Assembly (NCBI RefSeq): GCF_014217565.1
Contig: NZ_CP043661.1
Location: 2,170,001-2,234,000 of the forward strand
Reading direction: 5' to 3'
Length of the DNA: 64,000 nt
From: Kribbella qitaiheensis
Lineage (GTDB): Bacteria; Actinomycetota; Actinomycetes; Propionibacteriales; Kribbellaceae
The translations under genes and the position numbers were made by a program. Under the pieces are notes generated by a model. That model worked only from the letters and a program-made list of their open reading frames with translations. It did not search any database and was not told the origin of the DNA. Each line of letters starts with the position of its first letter. The first letter of the stretch is position 1. Shown in pieces: positions 32,706-39,781 of this stretch.

Positions 32706-33119
32706 TCAGGCGGTCCGGTCGGCGTGGGCAATCTCGTCCCAGCTGGCCGTGTGCACTGTGATGTCGAGGTCATGGTCGGCGGGGATCGGCTGGTTGACCT
32801 CGTCCCACTCGCGCCAATGCGCGAGCCTGGCCTCTATCTGGGCCTGGTCGATCCTGGAATCGTGGTGGTGGTGAGCCAGCCGATCCGGCACCTGCGCGTC
32901 TTCGACGGCATGGGCGGTCAGCAGGAGGCCCGCGAACTCTGGCTCACCCAGCGCGCACAGCAGGTCGGCTAGCGAAATTGCCTCAGAACACGTGGTCCGT
33001 GGGCCGAGTTCGTCGACCATCGCATGCGTGGCCCAAGCAGCACGGAAGCCTTGCGCTGCGCGCAATACCTGGCCGCGGCGCAGGAAGCGCCACGTCTTCG
33101 TCAGCAGTGGTTCGGACAT
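32706..33119 (-). CDS. Hypothetical plasmid protein
   Basis: 137 residues from the ATG reading MSEPLLTKTWRFLRRG. Helical, with an HHHHD stretch and an acidic C-terminal half (WREWDEVNQPIPADHDLDI). The ~190 bases on each side carry no supported gene. No family recognised. Confidence 0.55.
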   Translation of the reverse strand: MSEPLLTKTWRFLRRGQVLRAAQGFRAAWATHAMVDELGPRTTCSEAISLADLLCALGEPEFAGLLLTAHAVEDAQVPDRLAHHHHDSRIDQAQIEARLAHWREWDEVNQPIPADHDLDITVHTASWDEIAHADRTA

Positions 33120-33314
33120 GCGGGAGCACTCTCTTTTCAGTGTCGATGGCGGGACCAATCATGGGTCTGGGCAATGAGCACAGGTCTTCGTCCAGAAGGT
33201 GGCCGTTGTGCCTGGCCCCGATCGTCTTCACGATCAGGACCAGGCCCGGCTGATGTGCATCGGCGTCGGGATTGCGTACCCATCCGCGGATGTTTGCTTT
33301 GCTTGGCGGATGTG

Positions 33315-33794
33315 TCAGCTGAAGGGGAGTTCGGAGCCAATCGGCGAGTTCTGCGCACCGACAAGGGCCTCTGCCTGGGCCGGCGTAGCTGCTCGAGCCG
33401 CCTGGTTGGTCTGCTCGGCGGCGACGACTCGCTCGGCCAGCCGGGCTTGTGTGACCTGCAGTGACTCGAGGAAAGTGATTCTCTCGACAACGACCTTCAG
33501 GTCATAGATGTTCTCGCCGTCGCGCACGTAGTTGTCCATGCGCAACGTCGTGCTCAGCGCGACCTTGTCTCCGCGGTGAATCTTGGCGAAAGGCGTGTCG
33601 TCCACGTCGGTTTCCTTGCGTACGAACGCCTCGACGGAAATCGCGTCCGACAGCACCTCGCCCCGGGCGTTCTTGTGATCGCGGTCCGCGAAGACCGTGA
33701 ACACGACCTTGTGCGAGCCGTCGCTGTTCTTGAACCGCATCGGGTCGCGGGCCAGGCGGCCGATGAGGGTGCCTTGGTTGACCGGGTTCGACAT
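33315..33794 (-). CDS. ssb: Single-stranded DNA-binding protein
   Basis: 159 residues. The OB-fold core is clear: VNQGTLIGRLARDPM, HKVVFTVFADRDHKNARGE, DAISVEAFVRKE and the DNA-binding strand NYVRDGENIYDLKVVVERI. The C-terminus ends in ELPFS, a variant of the acidic DDDIPF tail that recruits partner proteins. Plasmid SSBs coat the entering single strand during conjugation. It sits in the minus-strand series of small genes, as in plasmid leading regions. Confidence 0.85.
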   Translation of the reverse strand: MSNPVNQGTLIGRLARDPMRFKNSDGSHKVVFTVFADRDHKNARGEVLSDAISVEAFVRKETDVDDTPFAKIHRGDKVALSTTLRMDNYVRDGENIYDLKVVVERITFLESLQVTQARLAERVVAAEQTNQAARAATPAQAEALVGAQNSPIGSELPFS

Positions 33795-34164
33795 GTTGTC
33801 TCCTTGAAGAGTTAGCGGATTGTCAGAGCAGGCATGGCTGCCGGATCCCTGATCCGGCTGCCGAGACGGCTCGCCGGAGATGTCTGAGGCCAGCCATGTC
33901 CGGGCTCGAAAGAGCTGGGCCGAACAGGTGACTGGCCACGACTCATTGGTCGTCCCGCGCCCGAATCGGCTTCGCCGATCGCGTGCAGCAGTGTTCTTCC
34001 AGGTCGCCGATCAGCCGCGCTGGTCGAGCCAGCGGTCCTCACTGCACTCGCTGTGCTCGCGCAGCTCGGCGCGACCTGGATTCATCGAACGCATGTCGTG
34101 ATGGTGGAGGTACGCGCGACCCAGCACCGACAGGATCAGAGCGGTCGCGACGGCATATTGCAGA
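33795..34164. other. Stretch with only weak open frames
   Basis: Two minus-strand frames are possible but unsupported: 34011-34164 (ATALILSVLGRAYLHHHDMR, no good start) and 33812-34042 (GTG start, low coding character). It should also hold the ssb promoter. Confidence 0.35.
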
Positions 34165-34395
34165 TCAGCTCTTCAAGCGGCTGCGAATCTCCAGCCCAAG
34201 CGCTTCAAGCTCCTTGTGGTCGGCACCCGGGCCGGCAGGCTGCTTGAGGGCATCAAAGTACGCAATCAGGTTCCGGGTTCTCAGCTCCACGCGGATCTTG
34301 TCCTGAACTAGCATCTGTTCCTTGGCGAGCTTGGCGAGTTCTTTCTGTGCTAGCACGATGTCGATCTCGATATCGCTCGGATCGTGAGCGGACAT
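34165..34395 (-). CDS. Small coiled-coil protein
   Basis: 76 residues from the ATG reading MSAHDPSDIEIDIV. Residues 10-40 form a charged heptad-like helix (LAQKELAKLAKEQMLVQDKI). The frame is open to 34530 but that part contains the start-less spacer. No family recognised. Confidence 0.55.
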   Translation of the reverse strand: MSAHDPSDIEIDIVLAQKELAKLAKEQMLVQDKIRVELRTRNLIAYFDALKQPAGPGADHKELEALGLEIRSRLKS

Positions 34396-34539
34396 AAGGC
34401 AGTCCTCCTGTGTACGCCGTAGGCCTCCTCCGGGCCGAGGCGTCATACGCCGGTCGACGGGGTGGCGCGATTGAGGGACGACGAGCAGACCGCCGAGGCC
34501 GAGATCAGCCAGACCAGGTGTGCTGTCCAAATGAAACCC

Positions 34540-34558
34540 GGATCAACTCCGTTGATCC
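34540..34558. repeat. 19-bp palindrome, copy 1
   Basis: GGATCAAC-TCC-GTTGATCC. A copy with one compensating pair change lies at 37951-37969. Possible operator or site for a plasmid function. Confidence 0.5.
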
Positions 34559-34674
34559 CCGCTCGTGTCCTGCCTGTCCTTCTCCCCCACCGAAGCCGCG
34601 CTGTGTCTCTGTTTCCCGGATGCTTTGTGGGTTCTCCTGGTAAGGAACAGGCTCGTCGTCCTCGGTGATGCTGA

Positions 34675-35023
34675 TCAGCTCGCCTGCTTCGGGAGAATGC
34701 GCAGGCGCACGGCCCGCGACGAGAAGGATCCGACGCTGTGCTCGCCGACGATCTCGGCCAGGGCCTGCGTCGACGAGGCTCTGCGCGATCCCGTTACCTT
34801 CGGACCAGTCTTTGACGAACACTTCGTCGGCTTCTCGCCAGATGCCGTAGGCCGCGAGCGAGATGCTCAGGTACTCCTCGGGCTCGCCGTCGCCGGTATC
34901 CAGTACGAGTAGCCCCGTCGACGGGTCGTGGAGCACAGAACCGACAAACGTGACTATGCCTCCGGAGAAGCGAATCGGTATCTGGTTGCCGATGGTGGTC
35001 AGGTTCGGAGCGGATTTGGTCAT
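34675..35023 (-). CDS. Hypothetical plasmid protein, one apparent frameshift
   Basis: Starts MTKSAPNLTTIGNQIPIRFS. After SLVDA (near 34775) third-position GC collapses in the start frame, while the neighbouring frame reads ALAEIVGEHSVGSFSSRAVR then LRILPKQAS and stops at 34675. One extra base in GCAGGCCCTGG explains this. Read straight, the start frame runs on to 34505 and gives 172 residues. No family recognised. Confidence 0.5.
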
Positions 35024-35221
35024 GACGGAACCTCCTCATTGTTCTTCAACGGCTCGTTAGGAATGCGCACAGGTGGCGTGCTCGTTGTCCTGCGTACGCA
35101 CTGCAGGGGAAGGCTTCAGGACCGCGCGATGGTCCTGGAACGAGAAGTCGGATCGGCCCTTGCCAGCTCAGCAGCGAGGCCCCGGGGCGGCGCCGAGGGG
35201 TGAGTGGCCGCAGTTGCGCGG

Positions 35222-35470
35222 TCAGAAGGCACCCTCCACGGGACAAAACACGCTGCCCGCAGCCAGATGCGGCGAAGCATCACCAAGGATCTGGACGCGG
35301 GTCCGCTCTGGGCACAGCCAGATCTCGTCGTCGAGGCGCGGATCGTCTGTGGTGGTGTTCGCCTCGTACTCGTGCATTCGTCGACGGGCTGACGCCTCGT
35401 CCTCGGCGATCACCACCATGCTGATGATTGGCGCGTCGCTATCCACCGATTCACCGTGATAGATCCGCAT
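35222..35470 (-). CDS. Small hypothetical plasmid protein
   Basis: 82 residues from the ATG reading MRIYHGESVDSDAPII, with AGGA eight bases upstream; the open frame continues to 35665 without a good start. Begins with a ferredoxin-like strand-helix (ISMVVIAEDEASARRRMHEY). No family recognised. Confidence 0.5.
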   Translation of the reverse strand: MRIYHGESVDSDAPIISMVVIAEDEASARRRMHEYEANTTTDDPRLDDEIWLCPERTRVQILGDASPHLAAGSVFCPVEGAF

Positions 35471-35661
35471 TTCGGAGTTCCTGTCTGCTCGAAGATTGTG
35501 GATCAAGAAGGCCTTGGCTGTTGCATCGCGCACCCCGAATCGGTCTTGCCGGCTCGAACCTCGGTCAAGATCACGGATCAAAGTGTTGCTGCAGGCAACG
35601 TTGCCCAGTGAGCGCCTCAGGCCCTCAGGCTGTCGTCGCTGCGGGGCGCCACCGTTGCTCT

Positions 35662-36385
35662 TCAATCAGGCCTGGGTGAGCCCTCACGGTGCGGGCTCGG
35701 GTACTGCCCTGTTAGTCCAGCCGCGAGTACTCGCCGCGCGTGGGCGTCGGTCAGCGGGGCGTAGGTCGGGCAGCGGTCGTCGCCTAGCCGGGGGGTTCCG
35801 CTTGGAGTGGTGGCGCCGCCTAGCGGGGGGGTTCCGCTTGGAGTAGTGGCGCCGCGCGGAGTCATGGTCGGCTCGACGGTAGTTGTGACTGTGGTTGTCG
35901 GGGGCTGAGTCTGTGCACCAGCCGGCGCCGGTCCGCTCTCGCGGTCAGCTGCGCATCCGTAGTGGGCGCCGTAGCCAACAGGCCATACGCCCACCGGGTA
36001 GTAGCCGGGGTAGTTGGGATAGGTGCGGTAGTCGTATCCGTGGTAGTTCACGATCACCGGCTGCGGCACGACCGGCATGTTCTTGCGGTACGGCTGCGAC
36101 CAGTTGCGGCCGCCGGTGTTGTAGCCGCCCCAGGTGGTCGGCTTGCTCGACGTGCGCCAGTACGGGGTGGTCGTAGCCCCCTTGCTGCCGGGCGGCTTCG
36201 ATCCGGATGTCCGCATCGGCCTGTCCTGCACCTTCGACGAGGTGCGCTGGGATCCCGGCTTCGGCGGGTTCGGCTTCGGGGGACCCCTGCCACCGATGCA
36301 CAGGCCTGCTGGTCATCGCTGCAGGCCACCAGCGCACCCGCCGCGACCAGTACGACGGCGAGGATTCGTGCGGGATTGCGATACA
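35662..36385 (-). CDS. Proline- and glycine-rich lipoprotein, one apparent frameshift
   Basis: The start region (near 36385; CTG after AGGAGAATCGCT, no ATG) encodes YRNPARILAVVLVAAGALVAC, a signal peptide with lipobox LVAC. Near 36290 one base appears missing in CAGGGGTCCCCC; the other frame then continues PPKPNPPKPGS and a Tyr/Pro-rich extracytoplasmic part (YDYRTYPNYPGYYPVGVWPV). The end carries a short tandem repeat, ATTPSGTPPLGG/ATTPSGTPRLGD. Probably a surface lipoprotein of the element. Confidence 0.45.
35788..35855. repeat. Tandem repeat in the lipoprotein gene
   Basis: Two copies of about 32 bases containing GGTTCCGCTTGGAGT and GTGGCGCCGC, encoding GATTPSGTPxLG. Confidence 0.55.
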
Positions 36386-36707
36386 GAGCGATTCTCCTGT
36401 CTTGATGGCCGCTGTCTGCCAGCTGCCGGGGTGTCGTTGACGCGCTTCATGTACTTCGGGCTGCGCCCTCGGTGACGCGGTGGCTCGGTGACTGCCCTTG
36501 CACAGCGGCACCACCGGGCAGCGCCCATCAGCCGCGGTACCGCCTTCCAGGGCGTGGCGGATGCGACGATCGGCCGCGGCGGAACGGAGACCAGGAGCTT
36601 GCTAGCGGCGGCGCGGAGGGCCGATCGAGAGATCGGGCTACTGGCAACCGGGAATGAGTCCTCAGGTTCGGCAGCGGCGTAGTCAAATGCTGCCGCCAGC
36701 CGGGTGA
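36386..36707 (-). other. Open frame with coding character but no clear start
   Basis: On the minus strand the frame LITRLAAAFDYAAAEPEDSF up to about 36313 has high third-position GC, but no ATG, GTG or TTG near its beginning and an Arg/Pro-rich end that overlaps the lipoprotein start. It may be a further small gene with an indel. Confidence 0.3.
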
Positions 36708-36989
36708 TCAGGCGGTGTGCACGTCCTCAGTGCTCGTCGTGGGTCGAGCTGTATCAGTGACTGTCAGCAGGACAACTTCGTCAGGCTCGTAGACGCAGCT
36801 CTCGTCATCGCCGATGCGCGTTCTGACGCTCAGCCCGGAGGCGAACGGATTGGGCTCGCGGGCAACGATCTCGACGACCTGGGCGATCGCGAGCTGGGGC
36901 ATCATGTCGTCGTTGCAGACCGCGATGATCACCCGATCTCCAGCGCGGCCGATGATTCCGAGCTTGTCGGTGAAGGTGGAGTTGGTCAT
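36708..36989 (-). CDS. Small hypothetical plasmid protein
   Basis: 93 residues; the ATG overlaps the stop of a weak upstream frame (ATGA). Strand-rich (DRVIIAVCNDDMMPQLAIAQ; EPDEVVLLTVTDTARP), like a small beta-barrel. No family recognised. Confidence 0.55.
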   Translation of the reverse strand: MTNSTFTDKLGIIGRAGDRVIIAVCNDDMMPQLAIAQVVEIVAREPNPFASGLSVRTRIGDDESCVYEPDEVVLLTVTDTARPTTSTEDVHTA

Positions 36990-37157
36990 GGCGGGTCTCC
37001 TGTCAACGGGGCCTGGTCAGGACCGAGCCGTTCTGTGTCGGTGGAGATCCCGAGCCAGCCGTGCTGGCCGGCCACCTGGTCCGGCCGCCGCCTGCACCCG
37101 TGTACTGCCGGCGAGTTTGAGGGCCTGGCTTCGACAGTCCGGCCGATGTCTGTCCCG
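36986..37157 (-). other. Possible short gene between two small plasmid genes
   Basis: A frame ending at 36986 (VAGQHGWLGISTDTERLGPD and QAPLTGDPP) has coding character and overlaps the next start, but no start codon is visible after the stop of the 37158 gene. It may be a continuation of that gene through a frameshift. Confidence 0.3.
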
Positions 37158-37544
37158 TTATCCGAGGTCGATCCTGTGTCCTCGGGCGATCTCCGCGGCG
37201 GAGACGACGATGCGGTGCCCGCCGACCGGGTAGCTGGGATGATCGGAGAGGACCACGGCGCAGACCCACAACCCGCAATTGCGGCGGCGAGGCAGCTCCT
37301 CCGGGTCAACCTCGCCAGCAGGCGAGTCCCGCCGGTATTCGATAGGTACCACGACGACACGGTGCTGCTTGGTGGTGCGCGGTGGCGTCCAAGGCAGCTC
37401 GACGAGTAGGTCTTGGGGCCATTCGGCGATGGTGGCGGCGAGGGTGGACAGGTAGTGGTTGGTCGAGCCTGGTGGGGAATCCGCGAGCCGTGCTCGCTCC
37501 TGGGCCTCGGTCTCGACAAGGCCACTGCGTTCGAGGAAGGACAT
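37158..37544 (-). CDS. Hypothetical plasmid protein
   Basis: 128 residues from the ATG reading MSFLERSGLVETEAQERA. Amphipathic N-terminal helix, then strands (QHRVVVVPIEYRRD; CGLWVCAVVLSDHPSYPVGG). No family recognised. Confidence 0.55.
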   Translation of the reverse strand: MSFLERSGLVETEAQERARLADSPPGSTNHYLSTLAATIAEWPQDLLVELPWTPPRTTKQHRVVVVPIEYRRDSPAGEVDPEELPRRRNCGLWVCAVVLSDHPSYPVGGHRIVVSAAEIARGHRIDLG

Positions 37545-37591
37545 GATGATCGGTGCTCCCGGATAGCGACGTCGATGATTCGGGCTGGCGC

Positions 37592-37873
37592 TCAGGCCTC
37601 CTGGTACTCGACGGCGTAGACCGGTGTGCTCACGCACAGCGCGTTGAACGTCGTCGGAAAGGCGGCCCAGTCGGTGTTCTCGTCGATGCCGATGTTGATC
37701 CGGTCTCGGTGGGTCACGACGTACGAAGCTGCCTGCCGGTCGACATACGAGGCGCTCTCTCCCTCGAAGGCCACCTTGTGCCAGGTCTCGCCGTCCAGGC
37801 TCACTGGCAGGAGCAAGGCGATCAGACCGGCGGCGGTCCGGTTGGCGGTCGTGGTCACGGTGTTCGTGGACAT
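37592..37873 (-). CDS. Small hypothetical plasmid protein, first of the minus-strand series
   Basis: 93 residues from the ATG reading MSTNTVTTTANRTAAG with AGAGGAG eight bases upstream. Reads like a small beta-rich protein (TWHKVAFEGESASYVDRQ). It faces the plus-strand regulator gene across about 180 bases with two palindromes, so the series may be controlled from there. Confidence 0.55.
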   Translation of the reverse strand: MSTNTVTTTANRTAAGLIALLLPVSLDGETWHKVAFEGESASYVDRQAASYVVTHRDRINIGIDENTDWAAFPTTFNALCVSTPVYAVEYQEA

Positions 37874-37950
37874 GTAGAGGCTCCTCTGAGATGAGTTGGC
37901 ACGTGCGATCCGTCTAGCCATTGGCCAGTCAGCTTCTTCACTGAGATCCC

Positions 37951-37969
37951 GGATCGACTCCGTCGATCC
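37951..37969. repeat. 19-bp palindrome, copy 2
   Basis: GGATCGAC-TCC-GTCGATCC, the partner of 34540-34558 with the central TCC unchanged. Lies in the divergent promoter region. Confidence 0.5.
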
Positions 37970-38017
37970 CACGAACCAGCAACTGCCGATCATTCAAAAC
38001 GACACATACATCTATCC

Positions 38018-38038
38018 GAATCATGCATAGAATGATTC
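38018..38038. promoter_or_regulatory. Probable RHH operator 1
   Basis: GAATCAT-gcataga-ATGATTC, perfect seven-base arms with a seven-base spacer, just upstream of the ribbon-helix-helix gene. The same arms and spacing recur upstream of the topoisomerase gene. Confidence 0.65.
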
Positions 38039-38051
38039 ATCGAAGGGGTTA

Positions 38052-38414
38052 ATGTCGCCCAGAGAGGAGTTCGGCGTGTCAGGAGCCGTCGGTCAGGACC
38101 ATCGAGAACGTACGGTCGTACGCCTTCACCCGGACACGAAGCAGCGCGCCGGCTACTGGGCACAGCGTCACGGTCACAGCTCGGTCAATGAGTACATCGT
38201 GGAAGCAGTGGAGGAGAAGATCCAGCGCGAGAGCCGCGACTACGACCTGCCGACCCTCGAGATTGCGCGGGTCAACCAGCTGGCCGACGAGGTGAAAGCC
38301 CTCTCGGTCAACGCCGCAAACCTCGAGCGGGTCATCACGCAGGGCTTCGACTCCCTCATCGGGTTGACACGAGGCGACAACTACCTGCTCGACGTCGAGG
38401 ACGGGGAGTTATGA
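38052..38414 (+). CDS. Ribbon-helix-helix regulator or relaxosome-type protein
   Basis: 120 residues from ATG 38052; a GTG at 38076 with AGAGGAG seven bases upstream is a better-placed start (112 residues). The RHH fold is seen in TVVRLHPDTKQRAGYWAQRH and SSVNEYIVEAVEEKIQRES: a basic strand followed by two helices, as in CopG/MobC/ParG-like proteins. A second helical part follows (LEIARVNQLADEVKALSV). It likely binds the GAATCAT/ATGATTC sites and controls the divergent promoters. The stop overlaps the next start (ATGA). Confidence 0.7.
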   Translation: MSPREEFGVSGAVGQDHRERTVVRLHPDTKQRAGYWAQRHGHSSVNEYIVEAVEEKIQRESRDYDLPTLEIARVNQLADEVKALSVNAANLERVITQGFDSLIGLTRGDNYLLDVEDGEL

Positions 38415-39583
38415 CGGTGAGCGGCAATAGCTTCCAGGACCTGCTGGATGACGCAAAGGCGAGCCAGTCGACGGACGTCGACACCTCGTTCCTCGACCAG
38501 TTTCGGCGCACCAGCAGCAGACCATCGGTTCAGACTGAGGCGCCCGAGAATGAGCAGCAGAACCGCGACGCAGACGTGCCGCAACTCGACGCCTCCGATG
38601 ATCCCGAGGTGGCAGTCGAGGGTCCGGCCATGGAGCCTGAGCAGGATCCGCCGGAGGTCGCCCCCGATTCACCCGGGCACGCGAGGACACCACACGCGGG
38701 CCGCACGAGTGGCCGCACCGACCGTAGAACGAACACCGGCTCGACAGGAGGGAGCGCGTCGGCCTCGGTGCACGCCGCAGCGTCGACAGCGACAAAACCC
38801 GGGCCAGCGGATGGGACCGATGCCGGATTGGCGGCTCATCCGAAGGGCGGCCGAGCACGACGGGAGCTGGACGCCGTACTCGATGCCGAGGACACGGAGA
38901 AGCTGGACCGTCAGGCCGAAATGGAGAGGTCGTCCCACCGCAAGAGCGATCAGCAAGACGCGATCCAGTCCGCGGGCACCAAGGGCGGGGCCGCCAGCGG
39001 TTCAGAGGCTGCATTTCCGGACTCCGGCTTCCGGATCCCTGGTCTGCAGAGTCAGCCGTTGGTCCGAAATCTGCCCCGCCCGCTCGTGGACGTACTGCGT
39101 GCGCAGCTGCGCGCTGCGGCGGTCCGCGAACGCGGCGCCGGCGAGGGCACCGCCGAGGCGTTCAGCCGACGGTTGAGCCAAGGTGCTCTGGTGACCGCAT
39201 TCCTAGTGGCTCAGCTCGATGTGCGCCTGGATACCGACCCTGCGACCCAGACGGCAGTTGAGTTGTTCCGGTCACAGGACCCGCTGCTCGGCTCGATAGC
39301 AGGCCGCATGGACGCGCTCGAGCAGCGGGAACGCGACCGCGGCGCCCAGCTGGAGCGCCTGCACACGCTCGCTGCTGCCATCCAGGAGACCAGTGCAGTG
39401 ATCGAGCAGTCGGTGGCGTACTCGATCGCGGATCGCACAGAGAACTTCCTGCGCGGCTCGCACGACATCCGCGACACACCGATCACCCACAAGGACGCGA
39501 TCTACATCCGCGACCGGGCGCGCGAGGAGACACAGAAGCGCAGCCGCTTCGAACACGACCAGGATGGCCGGCCCATCCGTTGA
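38411..39583 (+). CDS. Coiled-coil protein coupled to the RHH gene, unknown function
   Basis: 390 residues, ATG overlapping the RHH stop. Residues 1-200 are disordered and acidic or basic by turns; residues 205-390 are helical (LPRPLVDVLRAQLRAAAVRE; MDALEQRERDRGAQLERLHT) and end in a charged tail. The conserved-looking piece is in the C-terminal half. The coupling suggests a partner in DNA processing, partition or mobilisation; no family recognised. Confidence 0.6.
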   Translation: MTVSGNSFQDLLDDAKASQSTDVDTSFLDQFRRTSSRPSVQTEAPENEQQNRDADVPQLDASDDPEVAVEGPAMEPEQDPPEVAPDSPGHARTPHAGRTSGRTDRRTNTGSTGGSASASVHAAASTATKPGPADGTDAGLAAHPKGGRARRELDAVLDAEDTEKLDRQAEMERSSHRKSDQQDAIQSAGTKGGAASGSEAAFPDSGFRIPGLQSQPLVRNLPRPLVDVLRAQLRAAAVRERGAGEGTAEAFSRRLSQGALVTAFLVAQLDVRLDTDPATQTAVELFRSQDPLLGSIAGRMDALEQRERDRGAQLERLHTLAAAIQETSAVIEQSVAYSIADRTENFLRGSHDIRDTPITHKDAIYIRDRAREETQKRSRFEHDQDGRPIR

Positions 39584-39676
39584 GCAGTGCGTGGCACCCC
39601 CACGGCTGCCCGCGCTAGACGGCCGAGTCCCGCCGCGCCTGACAGTGAGCTCACAGCACCCCGATCACAGTCGCTC

Positions 39677-39718
39677 GAATCACTTGGAATCATCTGTTTA
39701 ATGATTCAATGGACGATT
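39677..39718. promoter_or_regulatory. Probable RHH operator 2 before the topoisomerase gene
   Basis: GAATCAT-ctgttta-ATGATTC at 39687-39707 repeats operator 1. A further GAATCAC half-site lies ten bases upstream (39677) and CGATTC about ten downstream, one helical turn apart, as expected for cooperative RHH binding. Confidence 0.65.
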
Positions 39719-39781
39719 CCGACTCATTCGATATAGGCTGCTTGCTGTCCGAGAGCTGTCTATCGCGAGACGGGGGTCGAT

